This document shows positions 11,002 through 20,037 of a stretch of DNA of 64,000 nucleotides, in pieces. The stretch's first letter is position 1. Every line of letters starts with the position of its first letter. Source of the stretch: Quercus robur (lineage: Eukaryota; Streptophyta; Magnoliopsida; Fagales; Fagaceae); the NCBI RefSeq assembly GCF_932294415.1, contig NC_065544.1, positions 13,801,351-13,865,350 of the forward strand, given 5' to 3'. The position numbers and the translations under genes were made by a program. The notes beneath the pieces were generated by a model. That model saw only the letters and a program-made list of their open reading frames with translations. It searched no databases and was not told where the DNA came from.

Positions 11002-12360
11002 AACCTCTACAGCCTGATCTTACCCACCCACAATTACATCAGCTACTTTATAATAACTTTGTTAATTATTTGAAATTTTATCTAACATACAATATATCCC
11101 AAAACTTGTAAACTTAAGATTATAAAGTCAGCTTCATTTGATTTTATTTCTCAGCTAAACCAAAATTTATTGTTTCAATAGAACCCTGTTGGATTCTCTC
11201 TCTCTCTCTCTCTATGTATATATATATATATATATATATATCTCAATCTTTAAGCACTAACCAGCCATAATTGGAACAATAAAGACAATTCTAATGCCAT
11301 AGGAAAACAGAATCATGTTATTGATTTAATTCACAAAAACATAGACTTTATAACTAGTTGCAGGATCTATTTGAATAAAATAACACAAACCCACATATGC
11401 ATCACACATGCTACTTCAAAAGAACAAATATACTCAAATTCAAAAATCATGAGAGGACTGAGGAGTCCTCCCCACCCATCCCGTACCCAATACCTAGAAG
11501 AAAATCAAATAATCAATTTGAAATGGTACATATCTACTTTTACAAATGGGTTACCCAAAAAACAAACAAAGGAAAAAGGGGAAGAAAAAAAAAAAAAAAA
11601 AAAAAAAAAACGACATTGAATTTAGGGTTTTATCATTTTGAGTCTTACCTTTATCAAAAACATTTTGATCATTTTGGGAGAGTGAGAGATCTAGAAGAAT
11701 GCTAGAGAGAGTGCGGAGAGAACACCAGAGAGATAATCATCTAATTTTTTGTTTTGTTTTTATTTTTTTTTGTATATATACGCTTACTTACTCTGCCGGT
11801 AACGAGTATCATTAAAATTAAACAAAGGGTCAAGATTAAAACACCACCAAATTTACGGATGAGATTGGGGTGCGTACCATACCCACTAAAAAAAAAGTAG
11901 TGGTACAATAAAATGACCCTTAAACTAATACATATTTGTAAGTTTTTTAACCGCTTTGAAATTTATTAATAGGTTAACGCTACTTGTCTTTATCAAAGGG
12001 GCTTGATAAACTAACGTAGGGATTATCTCATCGGATCCATTTTTACAACTATATTTCTCCTAGTGCACCCCTATCGTTTTTTCAATGGTTCAGATAAATT
12101 TGAATTTAATACCAACAATATTCACATTCTTCTTTATCGCAGCTACATATATGATAGAAAGTAGCCAGATTTGTTTCACATTGTGCTTCCCATGCAGACG
12201 AAAACAGCAAATTTGGTTTCAGTTTTAATTTAAAAGTATTAGTTTAAATTTTCCACATTATCCGGAAACCCAAAAAATAGGAATATAGAAAGGTCAAAGT
12301 TCTAAAATCTTCATTTCTCAGGAACCAAACACTAAAATGATTCGGCATAACCAAGAGACA
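11002..12360. other. Unassigned intergenic sequence with microsatellites
   Basis: No supported gene. It holds (CT)n then (TA)n at 11195-11241 and an A-run of about 26 at 11586-11610. A GAGAGTG-rich stretch at 11679-11730 could be promoter or leader sequence, but nothing confirms it. Confidence 0.5.
11195..11241. repeat. Compound (CT)n(TA)n microsatellite
   Basis: A CT tract is followed within a few bases by a TA tract, read directly. Confidence 0.85.
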
Positions 12361-13060
12361 CAAGGGGCGGAGCCATGTACATGGGTGAGAGCCATGATCC
12401 CCAAAATTTTTAAATTTTCCTAAATATATATAATTATTTTAATGTTTTCAAAATTTAGCTTACAAAAATAAGAGTTAGCCCCTTAAATATTTGAATTAAT
12501 CCAATGATGCTCTTAAAAAAATAATTGGTTTAATAGTTATAGAGACATAACTTTATTTTTCGTAATTTTATTTTTTATTGTAAAATGTGTTCTTATATCT
12601 GTTAAATATTTAATAAAGTTTGGTTCCAAACATGTTTGGATCTATCTTTTTCAACCCAACCCATTATGTGGCAGTTAACAAATTATAAACTCATTAAAAA
12701 ATTCTTATCACTAAATCTACACATGAAATGTCTCTTTAGTTGCTATATAATGGATTAGAGCAAGATGGTTTCAAATATGTTTAAAAGATAGCTTATTCCT
12801 CCAAGTTTTGAATCATTCATATTTTTAAAATTTTCATTAGTTCAATTGAAAGTTTTTTTACTTACTTTAGTATAAAATTTGATAATTTGTATTGAAAATA
12901 AAGCTTTTTAAGAATTTTACAGTAAAAATGAATTTTATTTTATAAAAAATTACCATCAAACATAATTTTGATTAAAAATATTAAGTTTTTTTTTAGTATG
13001 TGTGTGTATAAAACTTGTCAGATAAAAAAGTATGTTTATATAATAAAAAAGCATGTATGT

Positions 13061-13111
<51 letters not shown>

Positions 13112-13183
13112 GAGGGTTGTCATGATAAATATATTAGTGTTACTATCTAGCCTCCCAAACAAAAATTTCCAGCTCTGCCGCTT
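12361..13183. mobile_element. hAT-like non-autonomous element
   Basis: The left end CAAGGGGCGGAGCCATG and the inverted right end AAGCGGCAGAGCTGG resemble the common plant hAT terminus CAGGGGCGGAGCC. Flanking 8-mers AAGAGACA (12353-12360) and AAGAGGTA (13184-13191) differ at two positions, consistent with a decayed 8-bp duplication. The interior is A+T-rich and includes a (TG)n(TA)n(TG)n microsatellite at about 13050-13112. The element has no transposase. Confidence 0.65.
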
Positions 13184-13191
13184 AAGAGGTA

Positions 13192-13446
13192 AGGCACAAG
13201 CCAGGACCTCCTTACAAAGTGTAAGACAACATGATTCGGCAGAAGGCACTTGCTGACAAATGCCGGCGAACACATTCAATCTAAAACAAACCCTGCACAA
13301 AAAAGAAGTAGCACATAAGACAAGCCTATCAAATTGCAAATAAATACACAAACAAAGAAATCAATGAGGTCCTTAAACTGGTTTGCAAAAGAGCTTCACA
13401 CTCACAGAAATTCTAGGGAAGAGTGGTACTTCGTAGTTGATATTAC
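13192..13446. other. Upstream region of DUF26 pseudogene
   Basis: Mixed-composition sequence with no recognisable gene. One minus-strand frame here is open but crosses the hAT-like element boundary and a microsatellite, so I do not call it. Confidence 0.45.
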
Positions 13447-13506
13447 TATAAATAAGTGCTGCATGGTCCATAGTTTAAACTCATCAATCATCTTCTCATT
13501 TGAAAA
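13447..13506 (+). promoter_or_regulatory. TATA box and leader of DUF26 copy 1
   Basis: TATAAATA at 13447 is followed by AGTGCTGCATGGTCCATAG and TTTAAACTCATCAATCATC. The same order of words precedes the three intact copies. The TATA-to-ATG distance is 60 bp, so the 5' UTR is only about 30 nt. The promoter is intact although the gene is dead. Confidence 0.75.
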
Positions 13507-14232
13507 ATGACTTCTTCAAAGTTCACCTTCTCCATCTACCTTCTAACCTTTGCTCTCTCTCTCCAAACCATTTTTGGAGCCAGCCCGCTCTTTCATTTTT
13601 GTTTAAGCTCAGCTGGGAACTTCACCACCAATGATCCATATGGATCAAACCTTAAAACCCTCTTGGGTAACCTTCACTACCAAACCCCACCCCATGGTTT
13701 TGGTCTCAGTTCAGTTGGGTCGAACTCTTACCAAAATTATGGGCTTGCTCTTTGTCGTAGTGATGTTAATGCCACAGCCTGTAAGACTTGTGTTAATAAG
13801 GCCAGCAATGAACTTCACAAACGTTGCCCATATAACAAAGGTGCAATTATATGGTATGATAATTGTCTTTTGAAGTACTTGAACACAGACTTCTTTCACC
13901 AAATTGATAATCAAAACAAGTTCTTCATGTGGAACGTGAAAAACGTTAGCAATCCGACAACATTTAACAACAAAACAAAGGAGTTGTTGAGCAAACTAGC
14001 AAAATAAGCATCTATCTCCCCAAAACTGTATGAGGTTGGAGAGCTAGAGCTTAGTGAATCAAATAAGCTCTATGGTTTGGTTCAATGCACTAGAGATCTT
14101 TCCAGCAGTGAATGTTTCACTTGTCTTGATACTGCAATTGGTGAACTTCACCTTTATTCCGATTGTAAAGAAGCTGACACGACAAACAAACAACATGAGT
14201 TTTTTCAACATGTTTTTATCTACAGCCACTAA
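13507..14232 (+). pseudogene. DUF26 / cysteine-rich repeat secretory protein pseudogene (copy 1)
   Basis: The frame starts MTSSKFTFSIYLLTFALSLQ, a signal peptide like those of the intact copies. The first DUF26 domain is complete, with motif CRSDVNATACKTC (C-x8-C-x2-C). A TAA at 14005-14007 then stops it after 166 residues, where the intact relative at 62674 has GAA (Glu) between LAK and AS. The frame goes on through CTRDLSSSECFTC, the second C-x8-C-x2-C. It then departs from the family just before the conserved GG..GGSCNIRYEIYPF end and runs into a TIR-bearing insertion starting near 14223. A secreted one-domain fragment might still be made, but loss of the second domain argues for a pseudogene. 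It is closest to copy 4 (shared PKLY.VGELEL and CTRDL). Confidence 0.85.
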
Positions 14233-14732
14233 AAACTGTTGATAAAAACCTTAATTTTCTACAGTTATATGCAACTGAAGAGTAAAAGCAAGACAATTAG
14301 CATATTTATTTCGAAATAAGAGTTAGAAAAAAAAATATTTCCAGCTTTTTCTTCAGGTTTCAGCACCGTGGAAAAAAAAAGGGGTCAAAAAAATTATATA
14401 GATAATATACTATTATTTAAGGGGCTTTCCCTGTTTGAATTCCTCATTTTTTAATTCAAAAATACCCTTACATCCCTATGTTTAAGTAGAGACAAAACTA
14501 AAGGATAATCTAGTAAAAGTGCAACTATAACTCCTACTAAAACATTGCCTAAAAAATATGACCACTCTCCTATTAATTTTTAAATTGATTTATTTACTTA
14601 TAAATTAGATTTTCCAAATAAAAATTATATATATAAAATAAAATAAAAAACATAGCTTTTTTTCTTACAAAATAGGACCACTAAAAAGGCTAGTATAGAT
14701 AAAAAGTTTTTATCAATGGTCATTTGCCACTG
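14223..14732. mobile_element. TIR-bearing insertion truncating DUF26 copy 1 (putative MITE)
   Basis: The left end CAGCCACTAAAAACTGTTGA and the inverted right end CAGTGGCAAATGACCATTGA are similar and both continue into TAAAAAC, giving imperfect inverted repeats of about 27 bp around 510 bp of A+T-rich sequence. No target duplication is clear. The DUF26 reading does not resume to the right, so more than a simple insertion happened. Confidence 0.5.
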
Positions 14733-14874
14733 TTGAAAATAAGTAACACCATATTATATAGAAGCTACAGTATCTCACAAGCCAAAATACGTTACATGCT
14801 CCCTTTCTCACTCTCGCTCTCGCTGTACCTCATGTCAGAAACCCAACCGACTTGGTGGTTGCATTTTCTCACAG

Positions 14875-14876
<2 letters not shown>

Positions 14877-14918
<42 letters not shown>
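14877..14918. repeat. (TC)n microsatellite hosting a retrotransposon
   Basis: The CT tract ends exactly at the LTR start. A second CT tract (23188-23235) follows the other LTR, so the element inserted inside a single CT microsatellite. Confidence 0.85.
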
Positions 14919-14922
<4 letters not shown>

Positions 14923-16026
14923 AGTTCAAAAACGTGTACAAAACACCTTTGAACGTTTAGACCCCCAAAATACAATTTAACCAATACAAGCAATATGTCA
15001 AACAATTAGTGTGCGGAAACTTAACACATGCTATAATACGAAATTGGCTAAAGACTATCTAAGCCATAACAAAATAAAACCACAGCAGATAATAAAAAGG
15101 CAAAGATAGAGAGGAAGGAAGATGCAAACACAAAGACAACACACGATGTGTTATCGAAGAGGAAACCGAAGTCCTCGGCGAAAAACCTCTCCGCCGCCCT
15201 CCAAGCGATAAACAATCCACTAGAAAATACAGTTGGGATACAAGGACAGCAATAGACCCTCCAAGCCTAATCTACCCAGTGCACCTAAGCCCTCCAAGCT
15301 TCTTGCTCCAACGAGGTTGCGCCGAACCTTTTTCTTTTCTAGCTTCCCGGATTCCGCTACTAGACCGTAGCATCAACCAATGAAGATTAGTTCCTGCCTA
15401 ACTGCTTCCCAGAAATCCAAACAACTGTCTCACAGTGATGATGATGGTGAGAACCAGGTTTGGTATAATGCCTCTCAAGGATTTGACAATGGAGAGGAAG
15501 AGAGTAGAGGAATTTGAAGAGACTCTAAGGTATAGATTGTGGGTGAAACAATCTTGTTTTTCTTTAGGGTTTCTCTCTCAAAATTCTCTCTGGAAGCCCT
15601 CTTTCAATCGTGGGTAAAAGGGGTATTTATACTGGAGTGGGAGAGGAATGTGAAACGTCAGGTTTTACAAAACAGGGGTGGCTCGCGGCTTGACCTCGCG
15701 GTTTGACTAAGTCGCGAGATCCAGTCGCGAGTTAACCGTATGGCCAGTTGTCCTGTTTTGTCCTGTAGTGCTCCAACTAGCATGACTGTTCATCTTCCAG
15801 CATGCTTGGCACGTGTGCTGCTTCTGGCGGCTTGCAGCCGCGAGTCACCCGCGAGTCCCAGTCGCGAGTCTCTGTTTTCTTGCACACTCTTGAGCAATCT
15901 TCACTCTATCTCACTCACTACCCTTACAACAAACCCACCTAAATACAGGGTTACTAAATGCTGAATTACAAGCAAATTTGGTACGGAATAAAGCCAATTA
16001 GATGGTTGAATAAATTCAACCTTACA
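14919..16026 (-). repeat. 3' LTR of Sirevirus-like element
   Basis: Starts TGAAAGTTCAAAAACG and ends TTCAACCTTACA on the + strand, 1108 bp. It contains a minus-strand TATA (seen as GGTATTTATACTGGAG near 15620) and many CGCGA words between about 15680 and 15870. Confidence 0.9.
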
Positions 16027-16038
16027 ATCTCCCCCTTT
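16027..16038 (-). promoter_or_regulatory. Polypurine tract of Sirevirus-like element
   Basis: On the minus strand AAAGGGGGAGAT abuts the LTR start TGTAAGG. This is the plus-strand primer site. Confidence 0.85.
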
Positions 16039-16039
16039 G

Positions 16040-16644
16040 GCTATTCCGTGACAAAACCCTAAAACAGACTCTAGACTTAACATGTGAGTTGGGAACAGTT
16101 AAACAAAACTCACTCACACCTAACTCTAGAAGCTGTGAAGCACTTGAATCATATGAACATAATACTCCTGAAACACAACAATACACCATGATCATTGTAA
16201 GCAGAAAATTATAAATGCATATGAAACAGGCAATATGTGATCAAGCAAAGATGGAGTTAAGAAACAAACCATGGCTTGATCAACCAAGTGAACACCACAT
16301 GGTAGTGATCACAGTGCTCATTCACACTTGGAATGAACACAAGGACATACAAGTTAACAAGCACAAGGCAAGACACTTGTATGCTCAACACTCAACCAAT
16401 GCATAACACACAAGGTATATGCATCTAGGAACAATCCTACAAGGGCACAAGAGTGACAGTACATAAACCAAAATGCAGAACATTTAGATTAAAGTACTGA
16501 TTTCAACATAGAATAAAGGCTGCATTAAGCAAGGTACATACCATAAAGCCTACAAACTATGCATAAAACATTAACCCTAAAAGCTTACAAAAGCACAATA
16601 TATCAACTTAAAGAGAAAATTGAAACTGAAGAAGAATGTAAAGA
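16040..16644 (-). other. 3' untranslated part of Sirevirus-like element
   Basis: Non-coding sequence between the PPT cluster and the terminal PPT. Several CAAGACAC/ACAAGTTAAC-like words are visible, but no ORF or domain. Confidence 0.5.
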
Positions 16645-16722
16645 CACTCCCCCTTAGGTAATGACACTCCCCCTTAGGTAATATCCTCCCCCTCTGATCA
16701 TGCCTATCACTCCCCCTTTTTG
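16645..16722 (-). promoter_or_regulatory. Cluster of four extra PPT-like boxes
   Basis: On the minus strand AAAAAGGGGGAGTGAT, AGAGGGGGAGGAT and two copies of CCTAAGGGGGAGTGTC lie within 78 bp, just after the stop of the mobile-domain ORF. Multiple PPT motifs have been reported for Sireviruses. Whether the extra copies prime second-strand synthesis is unknown. Confidence 0.65.
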
Positions 16723-16734
16723 TCATGGAATAGG

Positions 16735-17880
16735 CTAGTCATCCTCTTCCAGCTTTCGTTGAATATCATCTAGCTGATTCTCCATAATCTCGAGACGCAT
16801 TTGGACATGGTTGTTTGTGGAGTAGAGAAGTGCCACAAGCTCATCAACGCGTTTCTGAATATGCTCAAGTACACTGCCGACTCTATCAGTATGAGGAGCA
16901 GTCTGTGCTTGCGGAATACTAGCCGGTGAAGCTTCAGGAACAGCACGTGATGCAGATGTGGTATGTGCAGGTGTCTCTGAGTCAGGGGCAGATGGAGTAA
17001 CCGGAGAAATGTGAGCACTCCTTGGTGATTTAGAGGAGTGACTTTTGCTAGCTTGAAGAGTGAACAAGGAAATGGGACGTTGACGAGTCAACATTTTTCC
17101 ATCTGTAGGAGGAATAATGCCTTCACGAAGAATAAGCTTCATGATGAGACTGCAAAATGGAATAACTCCTCGAGCTGCAGATTGACACGCGGTCTTCCTC
17201 AAGGTGTAGTAGATGTGAGCACATATATCAATGGGGGCTCCTGTAATAAGGTCACAAAGAAATAGAGCTCTCCCAAGATTGATGAATGTAGTGTTGGATA
17301 GTGGGTAGAGATTGGTGAACATGATCAACTTCAGTGTGGTCAGCTCAAGTGCAAACTTTGCGGTGCTGATGGATGTTCCTACACTGGATACTTCATGATC
17401 GTATCCTAGGATTTGTAAAATTTCTCCAACTTCTGGATTTCGTTCATCGTAAGGAGCTATATTCACATTCTGAGGTCTGGTGATGCCGAGAAGATTTGCG
17501 ATGGAGTCTGGGGTAACACTAAACTCTGTTCCTCTGACCCAGAAAATGAGTTCAGGTCCAAGATCAGTTTCATTGGAGAAGCATTCTTTGACCAGCTCAT
17601 CCATTGGATCATCAAAGTTCCCGAACAAGTTTGCCCAATCTCGTTTCTCAAAGATTCGAGGGATGAAAGTGGTCCCTAAGGTGTTGAACTCTACCACCCG
17701 TTCCACTATAGTGGTTGACTTGTCAAACACGTTTGAGTAGACGTGTGAGTTAAGCGGAAGTTTGAACCTATCCTTATTGGGATCTTGAGATACCTGAGAT
17801 GACAGTCGAGTCCTTTTAGCAACTGGTGTTGCTGGTTCGTCAGCAACAATGTCTTTACCCCTGGAAGATCGACGAGACAT
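16735..17880 (-). CDS. Plant mobile-domain protein (putative plant transposon protein, PF20167-like)
   Basis: 381 residues from the ATG at 17880 (MSRRSSRGKDIV). A basic, nucleus-friendly N-terminus (VAKRTR) precedes a domain of about 200 residues with the pattern RIFEKRDWANLF, FWVRGTEFSVTPDSIANLLG, LIMFTNLYPLSNTTFINLGR and ALFLCDLITGAPIDI. This recalls the putative plant transposon protein domain often seen in retroelement ORFs. A Ser/Pro/Thr-rich linker and a C-terminal coiled-coil-like segment (DELVALLYSTNN, then MENQLDDIQRKLEE) follow. The open frame extends 70 residues upstream, but that part is Cys/Leu-rich and unlike protein, and TGTTCTCTTGCAG directly before the ATG looks like a splice acceptor. 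I therefore start here. It occupies the env-like position between gag and the 3' LTR. Function unknown; a structural or host-interaction role is speculation. Confidence 0.7.
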   Translation of the reverse strand: MSRRSSRGKDIVADEPATPVAKRTRLSSQVSQDPNKDRFKLPLNSHVYSNVFDKSTTIVERVVEFNTLGTTFIPRIFEKRDWANLFGNFDDPMDELVKECFSNETDLGPELIFWVRGTEFSVTPDSIANLLGITRPQNVNIAPYDERNPEVGEILQILGYDHEVSSVGTSISTAKFALELTTLKLIMFTNLYPLSNTTFINLGRALFLCDLITGAPIDICAHIYYTLRKTACQSAARGVIPFCSLIMKLILREGIIPPTDGKMLTRQRPISLFTLQASKSHSSKSPRSAHISPVTPSAPDSETPAHTTSASRAVPEASPASIPQAQTAPHTDRVGSVLEHIQKRVDELVALLYSTNNHVQMRLEIMENQLDDIQRKLEEDD

Positions 17881-17893
17881 CTGCAAGAGAACA
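17881..17893 (-). promoter_or_regulatory. Splice-acceptor-like site before mobile-domain ORF
   Basis: The minus strand reads TGTTCTCTTGCAG immediately before ATG. A pyrimidine tract ending in CAG next to a downstream ORF suggests a spliced subgenomic mRNA from the LTR promoter. I did not identify the donor. Confidence 0.5.
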
Positions 17894-20037
17894 GGCCCAC
17901 AGCAAAGAACCAAACAATAATACCACACAAGATAATTGTCAACAAGATTCAGTGTAAACAAAATTTCAATATATAAACACAAACTGAAGATAGTGCAGAC
18001 CCAACCAAACTTCCAACAATACAAAGAAGCACAAAATAACAGGTGCAGCAAAATGGTGATAGTGCACCAAGACATAGATAGACAACACAACTGACAAAAC
18101 TGTCAATGAGACAGGTTATCATGACCATGATATGCAAACAGATACAGCATTCGAACATTTAGAGCAGATAACATAAATCACTCCACCAGAGATATGAACA
18201 AGGGGAAAATATTTCAACATGAAGAAACCAATCATCCACACTAGAGCACATGGTTGAGAGACATACATTATGTTATCATAAAAACTCAGTAACCAATACC
18301 GAACACCAACATCAATACTTAAGCAAGTGAAATGAGTAAGTCAAATAGACACCAAACCCATTTAAGAAAAGATTTTCAGACTCAATAATAGGCAAATATC
18401 AGAACAATGAAAAACACATTATGGCCGCTCAGCATGAAAACAGGTGAGAACAATATCAAACAAGACATGCCATACCCATTACACAAAGAGAGAAGTATTT
18501 CGAACACAATATCAATCCAAACGGTAACAAAAATATGCAGGAAAAAGGAAAATGAGATTGAGAAAGCAAAACCCATACCTTTTCTTGATGATTTGGATAA
18601 GAAATGAAGCACCAATGAGGTTTGAAAATGGATACACGAAGTTTTTGGAAGGAAGATAGTTTAGAGAGAAGATGAACAGTCACAAAGGTTCGAGGGAAAA
18701 CTGAAAAGATTAAAAACTGCCCCTGTATGTCCAAAACACACGATTTTCGAGACTGAAACGAGTCACCAAAAAGTCGCCAGATCAAGCCGCCAAAACACTC
18801 AAGGACAAAAATTTGAAAATTTTTTTCTAAGTGTTTTTCGCGATTGGAAGGTCTACCCGCGAGTGAGTCGCGAGCTGAGCCGCGAAAATCTCTGAGTAAA
18901 CCACGCGACTGGACCTTCCACTCGCGAACAAGTCGCCAAAAATTACTCGCGAAGACGCGACTGAGGCATGCGACATGACGTACCCGCGACTGAGCCGCCA
19001 AAACAGGGCAAAACTGGATTTTTGAAATTTTCAGATTTTTCAAACAAAAGACTTTCCAAAAATACCTAAAACACTCAAAAATCTTTTTGTGCTTGAATTA
19101 ACAAAGATTGAGCATGTGAAAACACATTTCATCAAGTACAATCACACAAATGAATATGGCATTTATTGAACATAAACTTGTGTGTTGTGTGTGGATATCA
19201 ACAATGAGATAGTCCTTCGTCTAATGTGAAGCTTCAATGATCAATTCAACCAAGGCATACACAATTAGCACTAGATCATGTGACCCATCTCAATTATAGA
19301 AATATGTATATATGACCTCCCACACAACTTGATAACATAACTTGGAGCTTATCATTTGACTCCACTTTCAATCATAACATTTGATCTTTTTGATCTTTTG
19401 AGGCAATCACCTCTCATTGTGAGAGTGATATTTGACATTTCACTTTAATGAACAAGCCTTTGGCTTTTTGAATAAACATTCACTTTAATATAAGGTCGCT
19501 TACCCTTTTTCCTAGTCGAATACTAGAATGTGCGACAGGCTTTTGCAGTTCAATATCTCTTTTCATTTGGAGATTTACATTTGGTGAGCTCTTTTTAGCA
19601 AAACAAAAATAAAGAGTGGGAAGATATATAGACACAAGTCTATGCATGTCTCAAGATCAACATAACCATTCACTAATCATTCATGACAAGTTTGAAGATC
19701 TATTTACAACAATCACATAGATTTCAAGATTTTTCCCATAGTGATATAAGTGCATGAAAACAAGCAATGCTCGAAAATGCACAAAGCCATTAGCACAAAG
19801 GTACAAGACAAAACAAGTTTTGAGACAAAACTTAACAAAGTCAATCAAGCTTTTTGATTTTCTAATTTTTTATGTGATTTTTGGATTTTTGACACAAGAA
19901 ACAAAAAGATTGATAAAACAAAATTAAAAATATTCACAAGTAGACAAGCAAACAACCAACATCAAAAACAGCAAGCAGACCAAACAAACATTGTCACAAA
20001 GCATAGGAAGTATTAATGCATGGACATGTTGTAATGC
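17894..20037 (-). other. Non-coding internal region where pol would lie
   Basis: About 2.1 kb without a supportable ORF. It contains a CGCGA/TCGCGAG-rich block at about 18838-18995 similar in composition to the LTR block, and A+T-rich sequence next to gag. No protease, integrase, RT or RNase H motif is visible in any frame. Confidence 0.65.

Noticed and set aside
11371..11705. Two overlapping ORFs of 82 and 102 residues
   Set aside because: Both run through a long A-tract (poly-Lys) and have no domain.
12956..13351. 131-residue minus-strand ORF with a cysteine-rich start
   Set aside because: Crosses a microsatellite and the end of the hAT-like element. The part at 13190-13310 looks somewhat protein-like, but I could not assign it to any family.
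17881..18090. Upstream 70 codons of the mobile-domain ORF
   Set aside because: Cys/Leu/Trp-rich translation unlike the domain, preceding an acceptor-like CAG; taken as intron or non-coding.
18456..19043. 195-residue minus-strand ORF inside the Sirevirus-like element
   Set aside because: Starts at TTG, has no family match that I recognise and overlaps the CGCGA-rich non-coding block.
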